Assembly: GCA_963665545.2 (NCBI GenBank) | Contig: CAXXKZ010000017.1 | Span: forward strand, 62,001 to 126,000 | Length of the DNA stretch: 64,000 nucleotides | Direction: 5' to 3' | Source of the DNA: G963665545 sp963665545 | Lineage (GTDB): Bacteria > Pseudomonadota > Gammaproteobacteria > Xanthomonadales > SZUA-36 | In this document: in pieces, positions 54,617-63,502 of the stretch | Layout: each line of letters opens with the position of its first letter | Numbering within the stretch: position 1 is the stretch's first letter | Notes under the pieces: model-generated | Told to the model about the DNA's origin: nothing | Database searches by the model: none | The model's input: the letters and a program-made list of their open reading frames with translations, nothing else | Translations under genes and position numbers: made by a program

Positions 54617-56836
54617 GTGAATCCCGGCGCTGTTCAAGGATCAATTGTTCGCCAGCTTGGAAAGGACAGGGTCCTTCAGGTTTTTGCCACGCTTTTCGTC
54701 GCCGCACAAATTCCCTACGTCGTGCCGGTTATGGGCCCCGAACCCATGGCCTTGTATTCCTGGTCTCTGTCCAGCGTCATGTTTTTGCCATTTATTGCGG
54801 CCCTGCTGTGGCCACGTCGACGGGATGGATATTCCAGGAATGAGATCGCATTTTGGAAAATTCTTTGTCTCGCCTACATTTTGTGGTGGGTGAGCAGCGC
54901 AATTAACCTCCTTTGGCCGGAAGAGCAGTGGAGCATATGGGTCGAGGTGGGCGTGGAGTGTCTCTATCTTGGATACTATTCGAGCGTATTTGTTGCACTG
55001 AGCCATTCGCCGCACCGGACAAGACCCCAAAGTATTGTTAACGCTGACAGCAGACTGTGGCTGGTCGCAGTGATAATGCTGGTGTTTTGCCTGTACTCAT
55101 ACTTCGTTGTCATTCCCAGCCAGTATATTTTTGATTACTCCACCACCTGGGGACCATCACTGCTGCTTTACACATTTCTCGATGGCGTCGTAGCCCTTGT
55201 GCTAATTCGGCTTTTTCGGAAGGAAAAAGCAGGCCGATGGCGGGTGATGTATGGCCTTCTTGCGGTCGCTTACATCGCGGCTGCCCTGCTTGATGCACTG
55301 GAAGCTTGGGAGTATTTGGCGCCATATCCCTGGGAAGACTCTGTGTCAATTGACACGCTCTGGAACCTGTCCTATGTGCCCGTTGTTATTTTTGCCAGGG
55401 CGCGTTATCTGAAAATTGAACAGTCCATCATCCCGGCGAAGACCAGCATTTCATCAGGGGGTCGATCGATTAATCTGATTAGTCCAATCCTGATGGCATC
55501 TTTTGTACTGCCAGTTCTTCACCTTGGCCTGATTCAATTCGGCCTGACGCGTCCTGAACCGGCACAAGCACAGGGCGCTTTGGTGCTGGGTAGTCTGCTT
55601 GCCTTTTGGGCCCTTGCGGTCTGGGAGAGTCGCCTGCTCCGTCAAGCCACCCGGGCAGCCAACGTCAACGCTGCCACACTCGAAAAACTTCGAATCAAAC
55701 ATGAAGTGGACGAGAGAGCGGAGAGGGCGAAGAGCCAATTTCTCGCCAATGTGAGCCACGAGATACGCACTCCGATGAATGGCATTTTGGGTATGTCGGA
55801 GGTCCTGCTTCGCGGTGACCAAAGAGAGGAGCAGCGACGGCAAACCAAGGTAATCAAGGACTCGGCCGAAGGTTTATTGGGAGTGATTGATGACATTCTT
55901 GAATACTCCAAAATCGAGGCAGGCAAACTCTCCTTCGTCAGCGTGCCTTTTAGTTTGAGAGAGGTCGCAGGCGAAGTGGTCGAATTGTTCCGGGTGTCTG
56001 CCAACGTGAAGAACCTGGAACTGCATCTCGAAATGTCCGAAGACTTGCCCGATCAGTTTGATGGAGATCCATCAAGATTTCGCCAAGTTTTGGGAAATCT
56101 GGTCTCGAACGCAATTAAATTCACGTCCGCGGGACAAGTAGGCGTTCGATTTTCCCTGGCCGAGAAAACGGAATCGACGGTGCGTATTCGTTGCGAGGTC
56201 TCCGATAGCGGCATAGGCATCGGCTCAGGAGGCACTGCTGTGCTCTTTTTACCCTTCTCACAGTTGGATGAAAGCAGCGCCCGCAAACATGGCGGAAGCG
56301 GCCTGGGATTGGCAATCGCAAAGCAGATTATTGAAGCACAGTCGGGAACTATTGGCGTGGACAGCGAACTCAACACAGGTTCAACGTTTTGGTTCGAATT
56401 ACCGTTAATCGTATCTGCCGCCGAAGCATCAGATCGCTCCAAAGCGGCAGCGCTGCCACCGGAAAGAATAAAAAATAAACGAGTTCTGCTGGCAGAAGAC
56501 AACCTCGTTAACCAGCTTGTCGCGGTCCATCAACTTGCCGAACTTGGTTTGGATGTGGATGTAGCGGCCAACGGCCATGAGGTACAGGACGCGCTGAAAC
56601 GCCAGGACTACGCCCTCATCCTGATGGATTTTCAAATGCCGGTGATGGACGGGTTTGAAGCAACCCGAATCATCCGTAAACAGGGTTATTCCGCATCAGA
56701 TCTGCCCATCATTGCCTTGACCGCACACGCATTTGATGATGATCGCCAGATGTGTTTGGATGCCGGAATGAACGACTTTCTTGCCAAGCCGCTGTTGCTG
56801 AGCAAACTCAGCGATGCGCTAAGCAAATGGCTGTAA
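54617..56836 (+). CDS. Hybrid histidine kinase with membrane sensor and receiver domain
   Basis: 739 residues from GTG 54617 (an in-frame stop just upstream rules out earlier starts). About eight or nine membrane helices form an integral sensor (residues 20-340). They are followed by a HisKA domain with H381 (NVSHEIRTPMNG), a HATPase_c domain (N box NLVSNAIKF, DSGIGIGSG, GGSGLGLAI) and a C-terminal receiver with phospho-acceptor D671 (LILMDFQMPVMDG) and LTAHAFDDDRQMCLDAG. No partner response regulator with an output domain is adjacent. It could pass phosphate through an Hpt protein elsewhere. Confidence 0.94.
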   Translation: MNPGAVQGSIVRQLGKDRVLQVFATLFVAAQIPYVVPVMGPEPMALYSWSLSSVMFLPFIAALLWPRRRDGYSRNEIAFWKILCLAYILWWVSSAINLLWPEEQWSIWVEVGVECLYLGYYSSVFVALSHSPHRTRPQSIVNADSRLWLVAVIMLVFCLYSYFVVIPSQYIFDYSTTWGPSLLLYTFLDGVVALVLIRLFRKEKAGRWRVMYGLLAVAYIAAALLDALEAWEYLAPYPWEDSVSIDTLWNLSYVPVVIFARARYLKIEQSIIPAKTSISSGGRSINLISPILMASFVLPVLHLGLIQFGLTRPEPAQAQGALVLGSLLAFWALAVWESRLLRQATRAANVNAATLEKLRIKHEVDERAERAKSQFLANVSHEIRTPMNGILGMSEVLLRGDQREEQRRQTKVIKDSAEGLLGVIDDILEYSKIEAGKLSFVSVPFSLREVAGEVVELFRVSANVKNLELHLEMSEDLPDQFDGDPSRFRQVLGNLVSNAIKFTSAGQVGVRFSLAEKTESTVRIRCEVSDSGIGIGSGGTAVLFLPFSQLDESSARKHGGSGLGLAIAKQIIEAQSGTIGVDSELNTGSTFWFELPLIVSAAEASDRSKAAALPPERIKNKRVLLAEDNLVNQLVAVHQLAELGLDVDVAANGHEVQDALKRQDYALILMDFQMPVMDGFEATRIIRKQGYSASDLPIIALTAHAFDDDRQMCLDAGMNDFLAKPLLLSKLSDALSKWL

Positions 56837-56977
56837 AGTGAAGAGCGGGTAAAATAATTTCCCTTGTCGGCAAGGCCCTGGTTACATTCCACGAAATGGT
56901 TCAGGAACAGGGTAGACAGGTAGTCGTTGTCGATAACATTAGTGAGTGGGATTACGCCAATCCGGCTGATCGAGTAG

Positions 56978-57982
56978 TTATTCACGATAGAGATTGAGGC
57001 AGGAAGTATCCAACGTAGCGTTGGGTGCATCCATGAAGGCGACCATAACCTTGCCTTGGCATTCCGGGTCACCACCGCCATGCCCGGCTTCATCCAGAAC
57101 CAACAGTCGTCCCTGATGAAGGCCTTGTAGAAATACCCGGCCGCTTTCGGGTGGGGTTACCGGATCAAACTGATTGACGATGATAAGGCTGGGCACATCA
57201 GATTCTGCAAATACACGGTCACTTTTCGGAAGTGTCGCGTCGTGCCAATTCATACCTGCCTGGTAAAAAGCATCGAAGAAACCAAGCTTGGCAGGAAAGG
57301 ATGGATGGCCTGCATATCCGCCGACTGTGGCGTCGGGTACGAATGAGTCGTCGAACGCCGGAAATTTTGTCTGCGCCAGTCTCGACAACCGTGTGCCGTA
57401 AGAAACGCCATACAGATTGTATTTGGGGTAACCCAGATGGTGCATGAGCTGCCCCACATCCGCAGATGACTGCTCGCTGTTGTAGAGATCCAGACCAATG
57501 CCACTTTCCTGCGCCTTGCCCTTGTATTTGTTTAACAGGTCCCTGGTTTGCGCCAACTCTTCTCCCACCGTCAGATCAGCCGCCATCAATGCCAGGAACT
57601 CGTCATTCATGTTGGGCAGCGCCGATGAATAGCCAATACCCCTTTGATCAAATAGGATCACATCGCGCCGTTGGCGGATCAAATGTTCGCTCCAATGCTT
57701 GAGTGCGCCTGCCATCAGGGATCGGCCACCCGGTCCACCAGTGACGAAAATCACCGGGAATGCCGATGAGGAACTGTCCAGGGCTTTTAGCACGACGTAG
57801 GCGATTGAAATGTTTTTGCCGGCCGGATTGCGGTGATCTTCGGGCACCCGAATTGAACCGCAGTAGCTCGTTTCTGGTTCCAGCTCCGCAGACAGCTCTT
57901 CGCAGTGCAGGGGATTGCCACCCCAGTTTTGAGTGGCGAACAGTAAGGTTGCGGCGGCAACAAGCAGTGACGGCTTATGCAT
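56978..57982 (-). CDS. Exported alpha/beta hydrolase (peptidase S33/TAP-like), short form
   Basis: 334 residues from ATG 57982. A signal peptide (KPSLLVAAATLLFATQNWG) is followed by YCGSIRVPEDHRNPAGKNISIAYVVLKA, oxyanion-region FVTGGPGGRSLM, nucleophile elbow LYGVSYGTRLSRL, acid VNQFDPVTPP and His DEAGHGG. The triad is complete. The region between the nucleophile and the acid is about 100 residues shorter than in usual 450-500 residue TAP-like proteases, suggesting loss of the lid. It starts inside the end of the next gene upstream (ATGCATAA overlap), so the two are coupled. Confidence 0.87.
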   Translation of the reverse strand: MHKPSLLVAAATLLFATQNWGGNPLHCEELSAELEPETSYCGSIRVPEDHRNPAGKNISIAYVVLKALDSSSSAFPVIFVTGGPGGRSLMAGALKHWSEHLIRQRRDVILFDQRGIGYSSALPNMNDEFLALMAADLTVGEELAQTRDLLNKYKGKAQESGIGLDLYNSEQSSADVGQLMHHLGYPKYNLYGVSYGTRLSRLAQTKFPAFDDSFVPDATVGGYAGHPSFPAKLGFFDAFYQAGMNWHDATLPKSDRVFAESDVPSLIIVNQFDPVTPPESGRVFLQGLHQGRLLVLDEAGHGGGDPECQGKVMVAFMDAPNATLDTSCLNLYRE

Positions 57983-58673
57983 TTTGCAAGCTGGCGTCGA
58001 TGAATGCACGACTGACTCGAGCAACTTCGTGGTAAATATTTTCACTGGAAGTGCGCGTACGTTTCAGCACCTTGTAGCTGTGATCGGCAGTATCCAACCA
58101 GTGTAATTTTGCGCACTTCAGGCTGCTGACTGTCTGCTCCAGCAGATCCATGGTGGCCAGGCCATCCCTTGTGCCGCTGAGAAACAACATTGGCAGGCGA
58201 ACATCGGGCAGGTGTGTGGCCCGCTCAACCGAAGGTTTCTTGACGGGATGCAGCGGAAAGGAATAATAGATGAGCCCTTTGAGTGGCTGGCCTGAGGTGT
58301 GACATGTGGCGCGTGCATAATGAGAAGTCATGCGCCCACCAAATGAATGGCCACCGGCGAACAACGGCAGGTCAGGGCGCAGCAATTCTGCGTGCTTTAC
58401 CGCAAGATCTATGGTCGCCACACACACGGGCAAGCGATCAGGCCGCCCTTGGCCGGACTCGTTACCAGGCTCGCGGCCAGGGAAATTAAATCGAAGCGTT
58501 GCGATCTGAATTGCCGCCAGTGCCTCAGCCAACGACGTCATATGCTGGTGCGCCATACCTGCGCCCGCACCGTGCGCCAGCACCAATAGCGCAAGCGCAT
58601 CGTCAGGTACCATCGACAGCGTGCTGACATTGCCCTTGTCCAGGACGGGGCCGATAAATGATGAGTTTGTCAT
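57975..58673 (-). CDS. Alpha/beta-family hydrolase (KANL3/Tex30-like)
   Basis: 232 residues. LLVLAHGAGAGMAHQHM, LRFNFPGREPG and the elbow FAGGHSFGGRMTSHYA (Ser) identify the KANL3/Tex30-type alpha/beta hydrolase family. An acid in FLSGTRDGLAT and His in LDTADHSYKVLK complete the triad. Cytosolic. It overlaps the downstream S33-type hydrolase gene and is divergent from the TetR gene at 58778, so it may be controlled by that regulator. Confidence 0.88.
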   Translation of the reverse strand: MTNSSFIGPVLDKGNVSTLSMVPDDALALLVLAHGAGAGMAHQHMTSLAEALAAIQIATLRFNFPGREPGNESGQGRPDRLPVCVATIDLAVKHAELLRPDLPLFAGGHSFGGRMTSHYARATCHTSGQPLKGLIYYSFPLHPVKKPSVERATHLPDVRLPMLFLSGTRDGLATMDLLEQTVSSLKCAKLHWLDTADHSYKVLKRTRTSSENIYHEVARVSRAFIDASLQNA

Positions 58674-58741
58674 GGGACGCCATTGTGCCCTAATGACAAC
58701 TCAGGTGTGAGGTGCTTGCTTAATCCTGTGTGTCATGTATT

Positions 58742-58763
58742 ATGAATACGAATTCATATTCAT
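58742..58763. promoter_or_regulatory. 22-bp palindromic operator between divergent hydrolase and TetR genes
   Basis: ATGAATACGAA and TTCATATTCAT form an 11+11 bp palindrome with one mismatch per arm. It lies 14 bp before the TetR ATG and about 70 bp before the divergent hydrolase start, the usual place for a TetR autoregulatory operator. Confidence 0.75.
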
Positions 58764-58777
58764 GATAGGTTAATGAG

Positions 58778-59467
58778 ATGGTGACCCCGCGACTCGCTTC
58801 TCGATCAGGTAGAAATTTTGGCCCACGCGCCATAATCCCCCCTTGCCAAAAGCGCAGCCGTGAAACTCACGAGCGAATTTTGAAGGCCGGCGAGTCATTG
58901 CTGAACAAGAAGGACTTCGAACAAATCTCGATTGCCGAAATTGCGGCCGAGGCGGATATTTCGGTGGGCAATTTCTATAACCGGTTTCCCGACAAGACGG
59001 CCATGATGTACTGCTTGTACGAAAATTATGAAAACCAACGCACGGAGCGCATGCTGTTGGCGCTTGATCCGGAAAAGTGGGGCGCCAGGGATCTCGAGGC
59101 AAGTGTTAGGGGCATCACCGGGCTGATTGTTGACTTGTTTCTCGAGCGCACTGGGTTGATCCGCTCGTTTGTATCTTTCATGCGCAACAATCCGGCCTTC
59201 GGCAGCGAACGCCTCAAGCAGCGTTTGATGAAAGTATATGAATCCGCTGCCGACTTATTGCTGGTCCACCAGGGTCGATTTTCTTCCAGCGACAAAAATC
59301 GCGCTGCCGCTTATGCCGTATGGATGATCGGTGCGATGTGCCGCGAGCATATCCTGAACGCCAACCTGCCCATGCAACAAAGGATGGCCTTTGGGCGAAA
59401 TGACTACGTCAATGAATTCAGCCGCATGGTGTTGGGCTATTTGTTGGGACCAGCCCCGCCCAAATGA
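58778..59467 (+). CDS. TetR/AcrR-family transcriptional regulator
   Basis: 229 residues. A basic N-terminal extension precedes the helix-turn-helix: RSRETHERILKAGESLLN, ISIAEIAAEADISVGNFYNRFPDK (about residues 27-75). The C-terminal ligand domain is helical (ITGLIVDLFLERTGLIRSF, RLMKVYESAADLLL). It probably represses itself and the divergent hydrolase operon through the palindrome at 58742-58763. The ligand is unknown. The downstream CPBP gene follows in the same direction. Confidence 0.93.
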   Translation: MVTPRLASRSGRNFGPRAIIPPCQKRSRETHERILKAGESLLNKKDFEQISIAEIAAEADISVGNFYNRFPDKTAMMYCLYENYENQRTERMLLALDPEKWGARDLEASVRGITGLIVDLFLERTGLIRSFVSFMRNNPAFGSERLKQRLMKVYESAADLLLVHQGRFSSSDKNRAAAYAVWMIGAMCREHILNANLPMQQRMAFGRNDYVNEFSRMVLGYLLGPAPPK

Positions 59468-59506
59468 ACCAACCCCAAATAAGCCAACCCCAAATGAACC
59501 AACCCA
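59462..59506 (+). repeat. Three tandem 15-bp units
   Basis: AAATGAACCAACCCC, AAATAAGCCAACCCC and AAATGAACCAACCCA follow each other at the end of the TetR gene. Stop codons occur in each unit. Local slippage product, no coding role evident. Confidence 0.75.
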
Positions 59507-59603
59507 CATAGTCCAATCGGCAAAAGAGCATGCCGCAATCCAATCTACCATCAGGGGAATAACCATTTCAGAACCAGCCAACGAAATACGACTCTCAGGC
59601 CCA

Positions 59604-60440
59604 ATGGCATTGTGGGCGCGCGTGCCAGCCATCATACGCGGACCTGCCATGGGCTACCTTGTCGGCACCATTGGCATCGTCGGCGCCGGCATGATCCTGG
59701 CGTCGAATGATCGGTGGGGCGAAAACATCCCCTGGTCTGTGCCCATCACCATCTTGTTTCTGTGGCTGTTCGTAAAATATATGCGTGGGGCGGGGCCACC
59801 GTCGGTCACGGCCGCTGCCCGGCGCGAAGCCATCAGTTGGAATCCATTGACTTCAGCACAGTGGAAATGGGCCGGGGTGGGCTGCCTTGCCATCTTTCTA
59901 TTTGTTCCCGCCAGTGCGGCGTTGACCTTCCGATTTGTTGAATTGTCGCCCGGCCTGCTGGACCGCTCCTCTGAAATCCAGGGCATGCCCCTGTCAGTGG
60001 CCATCATTTACATCGCCATGATTGCATTGACCGCTGGTGTGGTCGAATAAGTCGCCTTTCGTGGCTATATGCAAAAAATAGTCGCACGCCGCCATGGCAT
60101 CCAGATTGGCATCACTGTGGCAGCACTGGTGTTCTGGTTCGCCCATTTCAACCACGAGAGTGGCCCGGTGCGGGGGTTTTTGCTTTTTGGAGGTGGATTG
60201 TTGATGGGCTATCTGGCCTATCAGGCGCGCTCGATCGTGCCCCTGGTCATCGCTCATACCGCCAGCGACATATACACCGGACTGATGTCCCGAAACATTA
60301 TTGACAGCTCGTACGTACTGGTGCCGAAGCTGGTCCGGGATACGGGCCTGGATGCCCACTTCATTACTTGGTCCGTGGTAACGATAGTCTGCGTTGGTGT
60401 GGTGATTATTGCGGGAGCCAAATTGCAGGCGCTCAGGTAA
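59604..60440 (+). pseudogene. CPBP-family intramembrane protease (Rce1-like) with in-frame stop at a catalytic Glu
   Basis: The frame from ATG 59604 has several membrane helices (GYLVGTIGIVGAGMIL, VPITILFLWLFVKY, LAIFLFVPASAALTF). At codon 149 the conserved EExxxR motif of CPBP/Abi proteases reads E-stop-V-A-F-R (GVVE-TAA-VAFRGYMQ). After the stop the same frame continues through ALVFWFAHFNHESGP, with its conserved His, LLFGGGLLMGYLAYQAR and VPLVIAHTASDI (second His motif) to a stop at 60440. Everything except one codon is intact. A single GAA to TAA change would explain it. Tandem 15-bp units lie upstream. Confidence 0.88.
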
Positions 60441-60454
60441 AGGGTTGTGGCAAA

Positions 60455-60474
60455 GGGGTCAGACAGGTGTACCC
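60455..60474. repeat. Partial copy of the dispersed GGGGTCAGA repeat
   Basis: GGGGTCAGACAGGTGTACCC shares its first nine bases with the repeats at 49317 and 54056. It lies between the convergent CPBP and serine hydrolase genes. Confidence 0.55.
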
Positions 60475-60487
60475 ATTGGATTTGCTA

Positions 60488-61918
60488 TCAAAGCCGTTCG
60501 ATTCTGTAGAGCAGTCCATTGACCGAAAGCGTCCCTTCTGAGCCGTCGTCACTGAAATTCAGGATAAAGGTCCATGCTTTGAACAAATCACCAATCAGGC
60601 GGGTTCCGCCGAGGGAGCGCAGCACAAATGGGGGCATGGCCGCCATTTCGTTAAACATGACACCGCCGAGTTTCATCTGCAATGCGCCATCTTTTTCGAA
60701 TATCATGAAGTCGCCGAAGTAATCATATGCATTCGGCATGCAGTATTGACCAATGTAACGCTCGAAGTCCTGCGCAGGTATTTCCTGCTCAGCCAGGGAA
60801 ACGTCGATGCCCAGCGCAATTTTGGCCATTTCATTTTCTATAAGCACCACAGGATTGTTGGTGGCGTTGGTGTTGGAAAGCACGACAATCCCCAATTCAT
60901 CGTCGGGGTAATAGGCATGCTGGGCCGTGAAGCCCGTAATGGTGCCAGCGTGCTCGTACTTTTGATGGCCCTGGAAATTTCCGTAAATCAGCATGCCGGT
61001 TGTGTAGAACACCGCCCGACCGTCGTTCAGTTTCTCCTTGCCGAACATGACTCTTCTGACTGTGCTGCTTATCTGGTCTCTGGAGTGAAGCGCGAACATG
61101 TAGCGCTGCAGGTCCTGCGAGTTTGAAAGAAGTCCGCCCGCGCCAAGAGGAACGGCGGGCGGCGCATGATCTATTACGTTACTGCGCTTACCATCTTCCG
61201 TGGAGTTATAACCACTGGCACGCTTATCGATGATCTTGCTGTAATCATTCAGGCTTGAGCGCGTCATACCGAACGGACCGAAGATGTTTGCTTCCAGGAA
61301 TTCACCATACGACTGGCCGCTGAGCCTTTCAACGATGTAGCTCAGAAACCAGACCGCGGAGTTGGAATACGTCAGTGAATCACCGGGCTCGAACAGAAAA
61401 CTGGAGCTGTGTTCGCGGATGATGGGAAACGCTTCCTCTGTCGTCATGGCCAGATTGGCCCACTGTTGGGGAAAATCCGAATTGGCGTTGAAGCTGCCCA
61501 ACCCGGTGGTGTGGTTCAACATGCGGCGCAAAGTAATATCCGCAATTCCATCGGGTAAACCAGGAATATGTTGGCCTGCTGTATCGTCCAGCGAAAGCTT
61601 GCCCGCTTCCACCAGTTTGGCAATGGCCATTGCCGTGAAAGTCTTGGAGACCGAGGCGATCTCGAACACCGTGTCGGGCGTCACCTTCTGGCTCCACTCG
61701 AGATTAGCGTAGCCGTAACCTTTTTCCAGCAGGGGCTTGCCCTTGTGATAGAGGGACACCGAAAGGCCGGGGATTTCTCCGAGGTCCATCACGCCTTGAA
61801 TATAGCGGTCGATTTTTTCGATCGCCTGTGCGCTCGGGCGTTCAGCCAGGACAGATGCAGACACGACCGAAAGTAGCAACAGCAGCAAGATTTGCCGCCT
61901 GATTATTAATATACCCAT
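60488..61918 (-). CDS. Serine hydrolase (class C beta-lactamase-like)
   Basis: 476 residues. The signal peptide is RRQILLLLLLSVVSASVLA. Active-site motifs are SxxK at S89-K92 (ASVSKTFTAM), Tyr motif TYSNSAVWF and HxG motif YEHAGTITGF. A C-terminal extension (FERYIGQYCMPNAYDYFGDF...) is a lipocalin-like beta domain seen in DUF3471-type members. Periplasmic esterase, peptidase or amidase; a true beta-lactamase role is not implied. It is the second of two adjacent paralogues in the same direction. Confidence 0.9.
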   Translation of the reverse strand: MGILIIRRQILLLLLLSVVSASVLAERPSAQAIEKIDRYIQGVMDLGEIPGLSVSLYHKGKPLLEKGYGYANLEWSQKVTPDTVFEIASVSKTFTAMAIAKLVEAGKLSLDDTAGQHIPGLPDGIADITLRRMLNHTTGLGSFNANSDFPQQWANLAMTTEEAFPIIREHSSSFLFEPGDSLTYSNSAVWFLSYIVERLSGQSYGEFLEANIFGPFGMTRSSLNDYSKIIDKRASGYNSTEDGKRSNVIDHAPPAVPLGAGGLLSNSQDLQRYMFALHSRDQISSTVRRVMFGKEKLNDGRAVFYTTGMLIYGNFQGHQKYEHAGTITGFTAQHAYYPDDELGIVVLSNTNATNNPVVLIENEMAKIALGIDVSLAEQEIPAQDFERYIGQYCMPNAYDYFGDFMIFEKDGALQMKLGGVMFNEMAAMPPFVLRSLGGTRLIGDLFKAWTFILNFSDDGSEGTLSVNGLLYRIERL

Positions 61919-61934
61919 ATACTTATCACTCTAA

Positions 61935-63380
61935 TCACTCTTCGATTCGCTTAACAAAGCCGTAATCCAACCAGCCATGTTGGCTCATTCTAAGGCCATC
62001 GATCTCGCCGGATTCATTCTCATGAAACTCGAGTTCCGTGCCCATGTCGGGTTCGAAAAATACCGTTTCAGATTCGGCCAGGTAGGTCCAGACGACGCCG
62101 TCATAGGGGGCGTCATTGGGATAAACATAATGTAGCAGACCGTTTTCAACGACCAGTCGAATTCTCACGCCGTTCACCTGCTCGTAAGTGCCTTCAAACT
62201 GGTCCAGGCGGGCCGGGGCAAGAATTACAGAAGTCCGGCCTTCGGGGCTGACTTCTTCACCCCGCAACAGCCTTACCGCTGCATCGGCAATACGCCATGT
62301 CGCCTGGGTCCGCCCCACATTGGTCATCACGTAGGCGCCAACCCTGGCGTCTTTGTCTCCAACCATGCCAGTGACGGCGGAGGGCCAGTTGCCTCCATGG
62401 GTGATCATGGTGTGGCCCATATCATCCTCGTACGTCCACCAGCCGAGGCCGTATTGTGCCTTGTTGACAATGTGGGCCTCATCGACAAGCCCTTTCGAAA
62501 GGATTTGATTGCCGTTAAAACGCCCGCCGTTCAGGTGTGCCCCCAAGAAACGCGCCATATCCTCAGCCCTGAGGCGGGCGCCACCGGCGGGATAAAGCCC
62601 ATCGAAATTATGATCCGCAGCTTCGAATTCGCCACCCTCCTGCCTGACATAGTTGAACGCTGTAAGCTCGGCCGTGCGGGCCGTGGGTGAGATGGGATTA
62701 ACGGAGGTGGCGCCCACTGGGGTCAGTATGTGATCGACGATGTATTGCTCATAGGACAGGCCGGAGATTTGCTCAATCAACAGACCCGCGAACGTGTAAG
62801 CGCTGTTGTTATAGCGCCAGATTTCTCCGACAGGTTCCTGCCTCGTAAGGGAAGCTACAATGTCTTCCAGCGGTGGGATGCCGGGCCTTTCACGATCCCA
62901 GACATTGGTCGTATATCGCTGATCCTGACCCCCTTCGTCGCTGAGGCCGGAGGTATGATCCAGCAGGCTGCGAACGGTCACGTTGTTCCAGGCATCACCG
63001 CTGGTTGCGGTCTCACCAAGGTATTGGTTGACTGGATCATCCAGCCTGAGCTTCCCCTGGTCCACCAGCGTCAGGATCGCCGTTGCGGTCACAGATTTTA
63101 GCGTTGAGGCCGTCAGGTAAAGCGTTTCCGGCGTCGCCGGAGCCTTCAAACCCACATTGGCATAACCCCAGGCTGCGGACCAGACAATTTCGTCGCCGGC
63201 CACCAGCGACAAGGATATGGACGGAACACCACGATCCAGCTCTTTTTGAACCAGTTTTGTCAGCACAGCTTTTGTATGCTCAAGAGTCGAATCTTCAGCA
63301 GCGTCTGATTCAGACGAGAATGACAGCATCGGCCCGGTAAGCAGGAATACTCCCAGCAGGGCGGTGATGGCTTGTTTCAT
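61935..63380 (-). CDS. Serine hydrolase (class C beta-lactamase-like)
   Basis: 481 residues from ATG 63380, preceded by GGAG. The signal peptide is KQAITALLGVFLLTGPMLSFSS. SxxK is S92-K95 (TASTLKSVTA), the Tyr motif is WRYNNSAYTFAG, and the HGG motif is MITHGGNWPSAVTG. A C-terminal beta domain resembles that of the next gene. Only 16 bp separate the two paralogues, so they probably form one operon. Divergent from the CocE-type gene at 63503. Confidence 0.9.
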   Translation of the reverse strand: MKQAITALLGVFLLTGPMLSFSSESDAAEDSTLEHTKAVLTKLVQKELDRGVPSISLSLVAGDEIVWSAAWGYANVGLKAPATPETLYLTASTLKSVTATAILTLVDQGKLRLDDPVNQYLGETATSGDAWNNVTVRSLLDHTSGLSDEGGQDQRYTTNVWDRERPGIPPLEDIVASLTRQEPVGEIWRYNNSAYTFAGLLIEQISGLSYEQYIVDHILTPVGATSVNPISPTARTAELTAFNYVRQEGGEFEAADHNFDGLYPAGGARLRAEDMARFLGAHLNGGRFNGNQILSKGLVDEAHIVNKAQYGLGWWTYEDDMGHTMITHGGNWPSAVTGMVGDKDARVGAYVMTNVGRTQATWRIADAAVRLLRGEEVSPEGRTSVILAPARLDQFEGTYEQVNGVRIRLVVENGLLHYVYPNDAPYDGVVWTYLAESETVFFEPDMGTELEFHENESGEIDGLRMSQHGWLDYGFVKRIEE

Positions 63381-63502
63381 TCTTACGATCTCCAATTTAG
63401 TTGACCACCGACAGCACCAACGTTTATCAACGGGGAATGACTCCGGCCATGAATTGACATTGTAAACTGAGGGCTTGTGCACTTGAGCGCGTCACTAATA
63501 GC

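Noticed and set aside
59462..59506. Tandem 15-bp units as a possible CRISPR or regulatory array
   Set aside because: Only three contiguous units with no spacers; best explained by slippage duplication.
60488..63380. Adjacent class C-like serine hydrolases as an antibiotic-resistance locus
   Set aside because: The SxxK and Tyr motifs are shared by many esterases and peptidases; C-terminal beta domains and lack of an AmpR-type regulator argue against calling them beta-lactamases.
58742..63380. TetR, CPBP protease and hydrolase cluster as a defence or toxin-immunity system
   Set aside because: CPBP proteins can be immunity proteins, but no bacteriocin-like or effector gene is adjacent and the gene carries a stop codon; context supports ordinary metabolism.
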